A DNA stretch of 64,000 bases. Origin: SCGC-AG-212-J23 sp035762345 (lineage in GTDB: Bacteria > Pseudomonadota > Gammaproteobacteria > Burkholderiales > SG8-39). The DNA is taken from assembly GCA_035762345.1 (NCBI GenBank), contig DASTPE010000114.1, positions 19,471-83,470 of the forward strand. Reading direction: 5' to 3'. Numbering within the stretch: the first letter of the stretch is position 1; each line of letters begins with the position of its first letter. Below are positions 1 to 8,923 of this stretch, one piece after another. The position numbers and the translations under genes are program-made. The notes under the pieces were generated by a model, which was not told the DNA's origin, ran no database searches, and saw nothing but the letters and a program-made list of their open reading frames with translations.

Positions 1-720
1 AACGGCTCTTTCGGCAATGCATTTCTTCCTCACCCGCAGAACGAGCGGGTGCATCGCGCGAGCCGCCACGGCGACCGGGCGGCCGGGACGCGCGCCCGCC
101 GCTGCGGCAAGCTGCTCGAGAAAGCGGGTTTCGGCTGCCGAGAGAAGCTCCCGCGCGCGCCCCGGTCGCATGCTCCAAACGACGGCGTAGTCTCCGGCAC
201 GTGGAAGGAGCGCGAGCGGTCCTTCGGCGGTGAAACGCTCGAACGCCGTTGTGGCTGCCGGCGCGCTGAAGCGCACGCTCGCGACGAGCGCATCCTGCGC
301 ATAACGCTTCTCCTCGGCGTCGGGAGCGGTTCCCTCGGCATGGACCACACAGCGCGCGGAAACTTCGTCGCCGACGAGGAGGTCTTCGACCACACGATGC
401 AGTGCCCGAAGCAACTCCGAATACCCGAGGACGTAGCCGAGCGCCGGCACGCCAGCGTCGGCGGCGTCGAACACGGTACGGCCGAAACCTCGCGTGCGCG
501 AAACACGGATCGTCTCGATGGGGGTAGGCGCAAGCGACGGCCAAACGCCCACGCGCTCGAGTATCAGGCGGCTCGCATACGAGAGAACGATGGGGCGAAA
601 CGCCGGCGGCTGCCCTGCTTTACCGAGAACTGCGACGCGTTTCTTGGAGCGCAAAGCCAAGGCGGCGACACAGCCGACCGGGCCAGCGCCGCGCACGAGG
701 ACGTCAACCGTCGCCGTCAA
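1..720 (-). CDS. ubiH: FAD-dependent ubiquinone-biosynthesis monooxygenase UbiH-like (partial, C-terminus off window)
   Basis: This is the N-terminal 240 codons of a flavoprotein hydroxylase that runs off the left edge. The family hydroxylates the ring during ubiquinone synthesis at the inner membrane. A GAGPVG dinucleotide-binding motif lies near residues 11-16, and LALLPRAGDYAVVWSM is the typical mid-protein stretch of UbiH/UbiF/VisC proteins. No ATG is available. A TTG at 720-718 overlaps the pepP stop (TTGA), so translation is probably coupled. The pepP-ubiH order is common in beta- and gammaproteobacteria. UbiF or another member of the family is possible because the C-terminus is missing. 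Confidence 0.75.
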   Translation of the reverse strand, partial: MTATVDVLVRGAGPVGCVAALALRSKKRVAVLGKAGQPPAFRPIVLSYASRLILERVGVWPSLAPTPIETIRVSRTRGFGRTVFDAADAGVPALGYVLGYSELLRALHRVVEDLLVGDEVSARCVVHAEGTAPDAEEKRYAQDALVASVRFSAPAATTAFERFTAEGPLALLPRAGDYAVVWSMRPGRARELLSAAETRFLEQLAAAAGARPGRPVAVAARAMHPLVLRVRKKCIAERAV

Positions 721-2033
721 TCGCCCCCGCGGGCGTCGCGCATAAGCGCCTCGATGTCAGCGATCGCCTTGGGCGCTTCGGCGGTAAGGACCTCGCAGCC
801 CGCGCCGGTGACGAGCACATCATCCTCGATGCGTATGCCGATGTTGCGCAACCGTTCCGGGATGTCGGCGTCCGCGCGGATGTAGAGTCCCGGCTCGACC
901 GTGAGGGTCATGCCGGGCGCGAGCGTGCGCCACGCACCCTGGCGTTTGTAGTCCCCGGCATCGTGCACGTCCAGTCCCAGCCAGTGGCCGGTGCGGTGCA
1001 TGTAGAAGCGTTTATAGCTCTCGTTTTCCAATGCTTCCTGCACGTTTCCAGCGATGAGCCGCAAGTCGATGAGCCCCTGCGCCAGCACGCGCACCGCCGC
1101 ATCGTGTGGCTCGTTCCACGCCACGCCGGATCGTACGCTTTCCAGCGCGGCGCGCTGGGCGGCGAGCACAACCTCGTAGACTTGACGCTGGGCGGCGCTG
1201 AAGCGCCCGCTGACCGGGAACGTGCGGGTGAGGTCGGAGGCATAGCCGTCAAGCTCGCAGCCCGCGTCGATCAGCAGGAGATCGCCTTGGCGCAGGACGG
1301 CGTCGTTGGCGACGTAGTGCAGCACGCAAGCATTCGCGCCCCCTGCGACGATCGGGGTATAGGCCGGCGTCTGCGCACCGCTGCGCCGGAACTCGTGAAG
1401 GAGTTCCGCCTCGATTTCGTATTCGTAGCGCCCGGGATGCACGCACTGCATGGCGCGGCGGTGCGCGGCAGCCGCGATCCGCGCCGCGCGCCGCATGATC
1501 GCCAGCTCGTGCGCGTCCTTGACGAGGCGCATGTCGTCGATCACCGCGCGCACATCGTGTACGCGCTCGGGCGCCGCAACTCCCGCCCGTACCCGGGCGC
1601 GTACCGCGTTCACCCAGCGCAGCGCGCGCGCGTCCCATTCCGGATCTGCGGCCAGCGGGTAGTACAGCGCTGGCTGGTTCTCGAGCAGTCGCGTCATCTC
1701 CTGGTCGAGGCTCGCGATCGGATGCGCCTCGTCGAAGCCAAAGCGTTCGCGCGCGGCTTCTGGACCGTGGCGCAAGCCGTCCCAGATCTCGCGCTCTGGG
1801 CTGCGCTCCCGGCAAAACAGGATCGATTTTCCTGCGGCGAGCACGAGCACTGCTTCCGGCTCGCTGAATCCGGTCAAGTAATAGAAATGGCTGTCGAAGC
1901 GGTAGGGATAATGGCTATCGCGGTTGCGAACGCGCTCGGGCGCCGTTGGCACAAGGGCGACTGCTTCGCCGATCGCATCCGCAAGGCGCCTGCGGCGGTT
2001 TGCATAGACCGGGACGAAGTCAGCGATGTTCAC
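717..2033 (-). CDS. pepP: Xaa-Pro aminopeptidase PepP
   Basis: This cytosolic metallopeptidase releases N-terminal residues that precede proline. The creatinase-like N-terminal domain is followed by a pita-bread catalytic domain. All five expected metal ligands are visible at about D256, D267, H350, E380 and E403, close to the E. coli positions (260, 271, 354, 383, 406). The 438-residue length matches the family (E. coli 441). The start chosen is GTG 2033, preceded by GGAG and overlapping the murU 3' end by 14 nt. An in-frame ATG at 2078 lies deeper inside murU and would add 15 unlikely residues. The gene is third in the amgK-murU-pepP-ubiH operon. Confidence 0.93.
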   Translation of the reverse strand: MNIADFVPVYANRRRRLADAIGEAVALVPTAPERVRNRDSHYPYRFDSHFYYLTGFSEPEAVLVLAAGKSILFCRERSPEREIWDGLRHGPEAARERFGFDEAHPIASLDQEMTRLLENQPALYYPLAADPEWDARALRWVNAVRARVRAGVAAPERVHDVRAVIDDMRLVKDAHELAIMRRAARIAAAAHRRAMQCVHPGRYEYEIEAELLHEFRRSGAQTPAYTPIVAGGANACVLHYVANDAVLRQGDLLLIDAGCELDGYASDLTRTFPVSGRFSAAQRQVYEVVLAAQRAALESVRSGVAWNEPHDAAVRVLAQGLIDLRLIAGNVQEALENESYKRFYMHRTGHWLGLDVHDAGDYKRQGAWRTLAPGMTLTVEPGLYIRADADIPERLRNIGIRIEDDVLVTGAGCEVLTAEAPKAIADIEALMRDARGGD

Positions 2034-2694
2034 GTAAGTACTTCTCCAGCTCGGCGAGGCGCTCGACAGTTCCGACATCCTGCCACAACCCCTCGTAGAG
2101 CTCGCCGCTCAGCAGCCCGCGCCGCGCGGCATCGTACAGGAGCGGCGCAAGCGGCGCTTTTTCACCCGGCGTCACCGGCTGCACCAGCTCAGGCGCAACG
2201 ACCGCCACGCCCGCGTAAGTGTAACGCGGCGCGGGCTCGTCGCCGATCGCATCACCCACGAGCGAAAAATCTCCCGCCGGCCGGTGTGGCGGGTTGGGTA
2301 CCAGTATGAGATGCGCGAGCCGCCGGTGAAGGTCGACGGAGCGCAGCCGCGCGAAGTCGCACTCGCAGTACACGTCCGCGTTCACCAGGAGGAATGGCTC
2401 CCCGCCGAGCAGCGCGAGTGCGTTCGCGATGCCGCCCGCGGTCTCCAGCCGCTCATGCTCGTGCGAGTACTGCACGTGCAGATCGAAGCGCCCGCCGTCG
2501 CCGATGCGCTCAATAACGCGGCTGCCGAGGTGCGACACGTTAATCACCGCTTCGCGAAAACCGGCGCGCGCCAGGCGCTCGAGGTGCCAGGCGATGAGCG
2601 GTTTGCCCCCGGCCTCGACCAGCGCCTTCGGCACCTCGTCGGTGAGCGGCCGCAGCCGCTCGCCGCGTCCGGCGGCGAGGAGCATGGCCTTCAT
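2020..2694 (-). CDS. murU: N-acetylmuramate alpha-1-phosphate uridylyltransferase MurU
   Basis: MurU converts MurNAc-1-phosphate to UDP-MurNAc in the recycling pathway that bypasses de novo UDP-MurNAc synthesis and lowers fosfomycin sensitivity in pseudomonads. The protein starts MKAMLLAAGRGERLRPLT, the G-rich nucleotidyltransferase signature, and PKAL follows at about residues 23-26. VNADVYCE carries the metal-binding aspartate. Its 224 residues match the Pseudomonas enzyme. ATG 2694 overlaps the amgK stop as ATGA. A much longer reading frame is open upstream, but it covers amgK and is not coding. Pairing with amgK makes this more specific than a generic sugar nucleotidyltransferase. Confidence 0.92.
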   Translation of the reverse strand: MKAMLLAAGRGERLRPLTDEVPKALVEAGGKPLIAWHLERLARAGFREAVINVSHLGSRVIERIGDGGRFDLHVQYSHEHERLETAGGIANALALLGGEPFLLVNADVYCECDFARLRSVDLHRRLAHLILVPNPPHRPAGDFSLVGDAIGDEPAPRYTYAGVAVVAPELVQPVTPGEKAPLAPLLYDAARRGLLSGELYEGLWQDVGTVERLAELEKYLREHR

Positions 2695-3665
2695 TCCAGC
2701 TCGTCGAGCAGCCGCGCGAGGGGCGCCAGTTCGCGGTACCGTTGCGCGACGGAACGCGCATAGCCAACGAAGCGCGGGGTGTCCTGAAGGTACTTGGGCT
2801 TGCCGTCGCGGTAGTTGATGCGGGCGAATATCCCGAGCACCTTGAGATGACGCTGCAGCCCCATCCATTCGAGCGCGCGCCAGAACTCGCCGAAATCCGC
2901 ATCCACCGGCAGCCCCAGGCTTCTCGCCTTCTCCCAATAGCGCACCACCCAGTCGAGCACGCGCTCTTCCTCCCAGCTTATGAAAGCATCGCGCACGAGC
3001 GACACGACGTCGTAGGTGATCGGCCCCAGCACCGCGTCCTGGAAGTCGAGCACCCCGGGATTGGGCTCGCATACCATCAGGTTGCGCGGCATGTAGTCGC
3101 GGTGCACGTAAACCGCAGGCTGAGCGAGCGCGCTCCTGACGAGAAGGAAGAAGACGCTTTCGAGACGTTCCTCTTGCGCTGCGGACAGCTTTTTCTTCAA
3201 GTGCCTGCCCACATACCACTCCGGGAAAAGGTTCATTTCCCGCCGCAGCAGGGGCTCGTCGTAGGGCGGCAGCTCGCCAGGGCGCGTCGCGAGCTGCCAG
3301 CGCAGCAAGGCCTCGGTGGCGTCGGCGAAGAGGGCGGCCGAGTTCGCGTCGTTGAGCGCTTGGAGATACGTGCGCGAGCCGAGGTCGGACAACAGAAGAA
3401 ATCCCTGATCGAGCTCCTGCGCGACGATCTCCGGCGCGTGCACGCCGGCCGCGGAGAGCATGCGTGCCACGCGCACGAAAAGTCGGCAATCCTCCTTGTC
3501 GGGAGGCGCGTCCATCGCCACGTAGCTCCTGCCATCCGCAAGCGTCGCCCGCCAGTAGCGCCGGAAGCTCGCATCCTCCGAGGCCGGGGTCAGATGAAAA
3601 GAGACGCCGAGCAGCGGGGCGAGCCAGCGCTCGACGGCAGCGCGACGCGAATCGCCGTGTATCAT
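2691..3665 (-). CDS. amgK: N-acetylmuramate/N-acetylglucosamine anomeric kinase AmgK
   Basis: AmgK phosphorylates MurNAc (and GlcNAc) at C1 in the cytosol and feeds MurU. It has the aminoglycoside-phosphotransferase fold. The catalytic loop YVHRDYMPRN (HRD at 188-190) and the metal-binding GVLDFQDA (DFQD at 207-210) are both present. The 324 residues are close to the Pseudomonas AmgK length. The chosen ATG 3665 gives MIHGDSRRAAVERW, in line with the family; an in-frame upstream ATG at 3773 lies inside lptD. The gene is divergent from lptD with only 38 bp between the starts, the usual arrangement in this group. Confidence 0.9.
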   Translation of the reverse strand: MIHGDSRRAAVERWLAPLLGVSFHLTPASEDASFRRYWRATLADGRSYVAMDAPPDKEDCRLFVRVARMLSAAGVHAPEIVAQELDQGFLLLSDLGSRTYLQALNDANSAALFADATEALLRWQLATRPGELPPYDEPLLRREMNLFPEWYVGRHLKKKLSAAQEERLESVFFLLVRSALAQPAVYVHRDYMPRNLMVCEPNPGVLDFQDAVLGPITYDVVSLVRDAFISWEEERVLDWVVRYWEKARSLGLPVDADFGEFWRALEWMGLQRHLKVLGIFARINYRDGKPKYLQDTPRFVGYARSVAQRYRELAPLARLLDELE

Positions 3666-3703
3666 TGAAAATTCTAACACCAAGGAAAAATCTCTCCGGC
3701 ACC

Positions 3704-5920
3704 ATGGCGATGCGCTTCGCGATGCTCGCGGTTGCGCTCGCCGCCGCCGCACCAGGAGCCGCGCAAACCGCAAAGCCTGCAGCCGAGGCCGACCGCACCA
3801 CCATCGAAGCCGACGTCATCGAAGGCGTGAGCGACCTAGAGGTCGAGGCGCGCGGCAATGCCGAGATCCGGCGTGACGACATGAGCATCTTCGGCGAGAG
3901 CCTGCGCTACAACCGGGAGTTCGGGCGCGCCGAAGGCGAGGGCGGGGTGCGCCTGCAGCGCGGCGCCGACCGCTTTTTCGGCCCGCGTCTGTATTACAAC
4001 ACGCTCGACGATACCGGGGTGTTCCAGAGTCCGAGCTACCTCCTCGAGCGCGATCGCACCGCGCGCGGTAGCGCGGAACGCCTGGAGTTTCTCGGGCCGG
4101 ACCGCTACCGCTTGATCAACGCCAACTACACCACGTGCCGTCCGGGGCAGGAGGACTGGATGCTCGAGGCGAGCGAGCTCGAGCTCGATTTCGAGGAGGA
4201 AGACGGCTCGGCGGTCCACCCGCGCCTGCGCTTTTTCGACACCACCATCCTTGCTGCTCCCTACGCGGTGTTCCCGATCGGCGAGCGGCGCAAGAGCGGC
4301 TTGCTCACGCCGTACTACGCGCAAACCAGCCAGCGCGGCTTCGAATTCGGAATACCGTACTACTGGAACATCGCGCCCGAGTACGATGCCACGTTCACTC
4401 CGGTCGTCATGGGCAAGCGCGGCTATCAGTTGAAGACTGACGCGCGCTATCTCGGACGCCCCTACCTCGGAGCGTTGAAGTTCGAATATTTGCCGGAAGA
4501 CCGACAGACCGGCACCTCGCGCGAAGGCGTCTCGTGGCAGCACCGGCACAATTTCCCTCGCAACGTGGTGGCGCAGGTGGACTACAACCGGGTCTCGGAC
4601 GACTCTTACTTCGTGGACCTGGCGAGCACGGTGAAGCAGGTCTCGGTCGGCAACCTGCCCCAGGACGCACACGTCACCCACAGCGGCTCCTTCGGGCGCG
4701 CGCCGTATTCCGTGCAGGCGCGCGTTCAACGCTTTCAGACGTTACAGGACCCGCTCGCGCCGATCGTCCCGCCGTACCACCGCATTCCGCAGCTCAATTT
4801 CGCCGGCGCATACAACGATCTCGCTGGCGCGTTCGATGCGGCGCTGCCGCTGGAGTACGTGCAGTTCGACCACCCGACGCTCGTGGAGGGTTCCCGTGCC
4901 TCGATGACCCCGACGTTCGCGTTGCCGCTTCTCGCCCCGGGCTGGTTCTTTGCGCCAAAGGTCGGACTGCGCTACGCCTCCTACAGCCTCTCGCTCGATG
5001 AGCCCGCTCGCACGCCGGAACTTTCGGTGCCGTGGGGTAGCCTCGACAGTGGCCTCGTGTTCGAGCGCGATTCCAGCTTCTTCGGCCCCGGCTCGATGCA
5101 AACCCTGGAGCCGCGGCTCTTTTATGTGTACATCCCGTTCCGTAATCAGGATGCGATACCGCTGTTCGACACCACGCTCGCCGACTTTAACTACGCCCAG
5201 CTTTTCACCGAGAACCGATTCGTCGGCGGCGACCGCTTCGGGGACGCCAATCAGTTGACGCTCGCGCTCACGACGCGCTTGCTCCACGCGAACGGTCAGG
5301 AAGGGCTGCGCGCCACCGTCGCGCAGCGCTGGTACTTCGAGGACGAGCGCGTCGGCCTGACGCCGACCACGCCGCTGCGCACGGGGAAGGAATCCGACAT
5401 CCTGGCGTCGGTCGGCGGGCGCGTCGGCGGGCAGTGGACCTTTGACGTAACGACGCAGTACAACCGGCACCTGCAGCGTAACGAGCGCTTCAGCACGGGG
5501 GTCAGCTACCGTCCCGAGCTCGCGAAGGTTCTGAATGCAAGCTACCGCTTCCAGCGCGAGGTGCTCGAGCAGGTGGACATCTCCGGGCAATGGCCGCTCA
5601 AGCCCGGCTGGTACGGCGTCGGGCGCTACAATTACTCCATCCGGGACGACAAATTGCTGGAGGGCCTGGCCGGCATCGAGTACAACGCGGGGTGCTGGGT
5701 GTTTCGCGGGGTCGTCGCGCGGATCCAGGCGTCGACACAGGTGAGCTCCACGGCATTCATCTTCCAGATCGAATTCAACGGCATCGGCGCTCTCGGTACC
5801 GAGGAAGTGGTCGGGATGCTGAGACGCAATGTGCCGGGCTACTCGGTGACAAATCCGGCCGAATCGCGGATGGCCCCGGCCGACGCGCGTCCGCGGCTTC
5901 CCTTCGACCAGGTGTATTGA
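3704..5920 (+). CDS. lptD: LPS-assembly protein LptD
   Basis: LptD is the outer-membrane beta-barrel that, with LptE, inserts lipopolysaccharide into the outer leaflet. A signal peptide (about residues 1-22, ending near GAAQ) is followed by an LptA-like OstA domain (about 30-160) and a long barrel domain rich in alternating aromatic residues. The 738-residue length is normal. Only two cysteines are visible, C145 and C664, which would allow a single plug-to-barrel disulphide where E. coli has four cysteines. ATG 3704 is preferred; an in-frame TTG at 3665 would lengthen and spoil the leader. It is followed after 4 nt by surA, its barrel chaperone. Confidence 0.95.
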   Translation: MAMRFAMLAVALAAAAPGAAQTAKPAAEADRTTIEADVIEGVSDLEVEARGNAEIRRDDMSIFGESLRYNREFGRAEGEGGVRLQRGADRFFGPRLYYNTLDDTGVFQSPSYLLERDRTARGSAERLEFLGPDRYRLINANYTTCRPGQEDWMLEASELELDFEEEDGSAVHPRLRFFDTTILAAPYAVFPIGERRKSGLLTPYYAQTSQRGFEFGIPYYWNIAPEYDATFTPVVMGKRGYQLKTDARYLGRPYLGALKFEYLPEDRQTGTSREGVSWQHRHNFPRNVVAQVDYNRVSDDSYFVDLASTVKQVSVGNLPQDAHVTHSGSFGRAPYSVQARVQRFQTLQDPLAPIVPPYHRIPQLNFAGAYNDLAGAFDAALPLEYVQFDHPTLVEGSRASMTPTFALPLLAPGWFFAPKVGLRYASYSLSLDEPARTPELSVPWGSLDSGLVFERDSSFFGPGSMQTLEPRLFYVYIPFRNQDAIPLFDTTLADFNYAQLFTENRFVGGDRFGDANQLTLALTTRLLHANGQEGLRATVAQRWYFEDERVGLTPTTPLRTGKESDILASVGGRVGGQWTFDVTTQYNRHLQRNERFSTGVSYRPELAKVLNASYRFQREVLEQVDISGQWPLKPGWYGVGRYNYSIRDDKLLEGLAGIEYNAGCWVFRGVVARIQASTQVSSTAFIFQIEFNGIGALGTEEVVGMLRRNVPGYSVTNPAESRMAPADARPRLPFDQVY

Positions 5921-5924
5921 GAAC

Positions 5925-7214
5925 GTGAAGCGCTTTTGCCCCCTCGTCCTCGTGCTCTTCTGCCTGCCGGTCGCCGGGCAGGGCGTCATCCCGGTCGATC
6001 GCATCGTAGCGGTGGTGAACAAGGAGGTGATCACCGCGACCGAGCTCGCCGAGGCAGTGGCGGCGGCGCAGCGCCAGCTGCGCCGCCAGAAGACGCCGCT
6101 GCCCGAACGCGGGCTGCTCGAGCGCCAGATGCTCGAGCGGCTGATCCTCGACAAGGCCCAGGTGCAGTTCGCGCGCGACAAGGGCATTCGCATCGATGAG
6201 CAGCAGCTCGATCGCGCGGTGCAGCGCGTCCTGCAGAACAACAACATGAGCCTGGCCGATTTTCGCGCGGCGCTGGAGCGGGACGGGGTCTCGTTCCAGG
6301 CGTGGCGCGAGGACCTGCGCGAGCAGATGCTGCTCACGCGAGTGCGCGAGCGGGAGGTCGACGACCGCATCCAGGTGAGCGACACGGAGATCGACCTTTT
6401 TGTCGCCGAGTTGCAGGCGAAGCCCGACAGCCGGGTCGAGTACCAGCTTTCGCACATTCTGGTGCGCGTACCCGAGCAGGCGAATCCCGAGCGGATCGAG
6501 GCGGCGCGCGCCCGCGCACAGAAAGCGCTCGCGGAGGCGCGCGCGGGGGCCGACTTCTCCACGCTGGCGGCGAGCTACTCCGACGCGCCCGATGCGCTTC
6601 AGGGCGGCGCGGTCGGCTGGCGCAGCCACGACCGTCTGCCGGAGATCTTTTCCAGCGCGCTCGCGCGCATGCAGCCCGGCGCGGTGAGCGAGATGCTGCG
6701 CAGCCCGGCAGGTTTCCACCTGCTCAAGCTCAACGACCGGCGCGGCGTCGCGCTCGACAACGCGCCCGTCGCGCAGACGCGCCTGCGACACATCCTCATC
6801 CGGGCGAGCGAGTCGATGTCCGAAAGCGAGGCGCTGCGACGCTTGAACGACCTGCGTGCGCGCATCGTGAGCGGCGCGGCCGACTTCGCCGAGATGGCCC
6901 GTGTCCATTCGGGCGATGCCACGGCCGCGCGCGGCGGCGAGCTCGACTGGGTCTACCCCGGGGACACCGTGCCGGACTTCGAGCGCGCCTACCAGGAGCT
7001 CAAGATCGGCGAGATCAGCCAGCCGGTGCGCACGCCTTTCGGCTACCACCTGATCCAGGTGCTGGAGCGGCGCTCGGCTGACGTATCCCCGGAACGGCGC
7101 CGGTTGCAGGCGCGGCAGGCGCTGCGCGAGCGCAAGGCCGACGAGGCCTACCAGGAATGGCTGCGCCAGCTGCGTGATCAGATCTACGTCGAGCTGCGAC
7201 TGGAGGAGCGATAG
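5925..7214 (+). CDS. surA: Periplasmic chaperone and peptidyl-prolyl isomerase SurA
   Basis: SurA escorts unfolded outer-membrane proteins such as LptD across the periplasm. A leader (about residues 1-19) precedes the SurA N-terminal domain, which starts VDRIVAVVNKEVIT. Two parvulin domains follow, each beginning with a recognisable block: YQLSHILVRVP at about 175 and LRHILIRASES at about 288. At 429 residues it matches E. coli SurA (428). GTG 5925 is the only start compatible with the leader, 4 nt after lptD. The lptD-surA-pdxA-rsmA order is conserved in proteobacteria. Confidence 0.95.
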   Translation: MKRFCPLVLVLFCLPVAGQGVIPVDRIVAVVNKEVITATELAEAVAAAQRQLRRQKTPLPERGLLERQMLERLILDKAQVQFARDKGIRIDEQQLDRAVQRVLQNNNMSLADFRAALERDGVSFQAWREDLREQMLLTRVREREVDDRIQVSDTEIDLFVAELQAKPDSRVEYQLSHILVRVPEQANPERIEAARARAQKALAEARAGADFSTLAASYSDAPDALQGGAVGWRSHDRLPEIFSSALARMQPGAVSEMLRSPAGFHLLKLNDRRGVALDNAPVAQTRLRHILIRASESMSESEALRRLNDLRARIVSGAADFAEMARVHSGDATAARGGELDWVYPGDTVPDFERAYQELKIGEISQPVRTPFGYHLIQVLERRSADVSPERRRLQARQALRERKADEAYQEWLRQLRDQIYVELRLEER

Positions 7215-8131
7215 GGCGCCCGGCCGTCGCGCGGCGCCCAGCCGTCGCCCTCACTTCCGGCGAGCCTGCGGGTATCGGTCCGGAGCTCTGTCGCATGCTC
7301 GCCGCCGAGGCGTTTGCGGCCCGGGTCGTAGTTATCGGCGACCGGTCGCTGTTCGATTCTGCGGAAGTGGAGCATGTCCCGCTGCGCCGGCCGCGCACGC
7401 CGGGCAACCTCGATCCCGCCAACAGCCGCTACGTGCTGGAGGTCCTCGATCGCGCAATCGACGGCTGCCTCGCGGGCGAATTCGACGCCATGGTGACCGC
7501 GCCGGTGCAGAAGAGCGTGATCAACGATGCGGGCATCGTTTTCACCGGGCATACCGAATATCTCGCCGAGCGCGCGCACGCGCCGCATGTGGTGATGATG
7601 TTGGTGGGCGGTGGCCTGCGCGTCGCGCTGGTCACCACGCACCTCGCATTGGCTGAAGTTCCCCGCGCCATTACCCAAGAGCTAGTCGTGAAGACGCTGC
7701 GCGTCGTCGACGCCGACTTGAGGAAGCGCTTCCGCGTCGAGCGGCCGCGGATCCTGGTCGCGGGCTTGAACCCGCACAGTGGAGAATCCGGTCACTTCGG
7801 CAGCGAGGACCTCGAGGCCATCGCGCCGGCGGTGGCTGAGGCGCAGGCCGCTGGCATCGACGCCAAGGGCCCATTGCCGGCAGACACGATCTTTGTCCCT
7901 GCTCGGGTAAAAGAAGCCGACTGCGTGCTCGCCATGTACCACGACCAGGGACTGCCCGTTCTCAAGTACGCATCGTTCGGCCGTGGGGTAAACGTAACCC
8001 TCGGGCTTCCTTTCGTGCGCACCTCGGTCGACCACGGTACCGCGCTCGACCTTGCCGGGACAGGCAAAGCCGATCCGGGCAGCCTGATCGAGGCAGTAAA
8101 GCTTGCCATCGAGCTCGCATCGCCCGCGTAA
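7211..8131 (+). CDS. pdxA: 4-hydroxythreonine-4-phosphate dehydrogenase PdxA (start uncertain)
   Basis: PdxA is the NAD-dependent dehydrogenase of pyridoxal-phosphate synthesis. The family's N-terminal signature SGEPAGIGPEL is encoded at about 7256-7288, and the C-terminal half shows MVTAPVQKSVIN, YHDQGLPVLKY and RTSVDHGTALDLAG. The first canonical start codon in this frame is ATG 7295, which lies downstream of the signature. Between the upstream in-frame stop (7175-7177) and 7295 there is no ATG, GTG or TTG. I begin the feature at ATA 7211, just after GGAGGA, to include the homologous region. An ATA start, a small indel, or an assembly error are all possible. The gene body itself is intact. 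Confidence 0.85.
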   Translation: MGRPAVARRPAVALTSGEPAGIGPELCRMLAAEAFAARVVVIGDRSLFDSAEVEHVPLRRPRTPGNLDPANSRYVLEVLDRAIDGCLAGEFDAMVTAPVQKSVINDAGIVFTGHTEYLAERAHAPHVVMMLVGGGLRVALVTTHLALAEVPRAITQELVVKTLRVVDADLRKRFRVERPRILVAGLNPHSGESGHFGSEDLEAIAPAVAEAQAAGIDAKGPLPADTIFVPARVKEADCVLAMYHDQGLPVLKYASFGRGVNVTLGLPFVRTSVDHGTALDLAGTGKADPGSLIEAVKLAIELASPA

Positions 8132-8864
8132 GCGATTCGGGCAGCATTTCCTGCACGAGCGCGGCGTGCTGGCCAGGATCCTGGACGCGATTGCGCCGTC
8201 AAGTGAAGACTTCTTCGTCGAGATCGGCCCGGGAGAGGGCGTGCTGACCGGCCTCCTATTAGGGCGGGTCAAGAAGCTTGAAGCTATCGAACTCGATCGC
8301 GATCTCGTTGCGACGCTGCAGACCAAGTTTGCCGACAAATTAGTCGTGCACTGCGCGGACGCGCTCGAGTTCGATTTCGCCCGCTTTCCGCTCGGCGTGC
8401 GGCTGGTCGGCAACCTGCCATACAACATATCCACCCCGCTGCTATTCCACCTCACGCGCTATGCGAGCCGGGTGCGCGACCTGCATTTCATGCTGCAGCT
8501 CGAAGTAGTAGAGCGCATGGTGGCGGCGCCTTCCACACCGGCCTATGGCCGCCTGTCCGTGTCGCTGCAGGCGAGGTTCAGCATGAACAAGCTTTTCAAC
8601 GTGGCGCGCGGCGCTTTCCGGCCGCCCCCGAAGGTGCAATCGGCGCTTGTGAGGATGGAGCCGCTCGACCGGCAGCTGCGCGTGGACGAGCAGCTGCTCC
8701 GCCGGGCATTTTCAGCGCGGCGCAAGATGCTGCGCAACGCGCTGCCTGAAGTGGACTTCATTGCGGTCGGAATCGACCCGCGCCTGCGGCCCGAGAATTT
8801 GTCCCCCGAGGACTACGCGCGCCTCTCGACCCGCTCGGTCGGCCAGCATCCGCTTGTAAAGTAA
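8103..8864 (+). CDS. rsmA: 16S rRNA dimethyladenosine transferase RsmA (KsgA)
   Basis: RsmA dimethylates two adjacent adenines near the 3' end of 16S rRNA during small-subunit assembly. The N-terminus shows PRKRFGQHFL. The SAM-binding motif is EIGPGEGVLT (about 39-48) and the catalytic motif is NLPYNIS (about 103-109). At 253 residues it is slightly shorter than E. coli KsgA. TTG 8103 lies inside the 3' end of pdxA (29 nt overlap) and gives the standard N-terminus; no ATG lies near. It is the last gene of the lptD-surA-pdxA-rsmA run. Confidence 0.93.
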   Translation: MPSSSHRPRKRFGQHFLHERGVLARILDAIAPSSEDFFVEIGPGEGVLTGLLLGRVKKLEAIELDRDLVATLQTKFADKLVVHCADALEFDFARFPLGVRLVGNLPYNISTPLLFHLTRYASRVRDLHFMLQLEVVERMVAAPSTPAYGRLSVSLQARFSMNKLFNVARGAFRPPPKVQSALVRMEPLDRQLRVDEQLLRRAFSARRKMLRNALPEVDFIAVGIDPRLRPENLSPEDYARLSTRSVGQHPLVK

Positions 8865-8870
8865 GGGATA

Positions 8871-8885
8871 GAAGGAAATTCCTTC
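8871..8885. repeat. Perfect inverted repeat between convergent genes
   Basis: GAAGGAAATTCCTTC is a 7-bp inverted repeat around one base in the short gap between rsmA and the convergent acyltransferase gene. It has no run of T on either side, so it is a weak candidate for a bidirectional terminator or a protein-binding site. It could also be chance. Confidence 0.3.
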
Positions 8886-8923
8886 GCAACCCGGCCGCGA
8901 CGAGCGAGTGGTTTGGGCAGGTT

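Noticed and set aside
3665..3703. TTG 3665 as the lptD start
   Set aside because: It would put 13 polar and basic residues ahead of a good leader and overlap the divergent amgK start codon.
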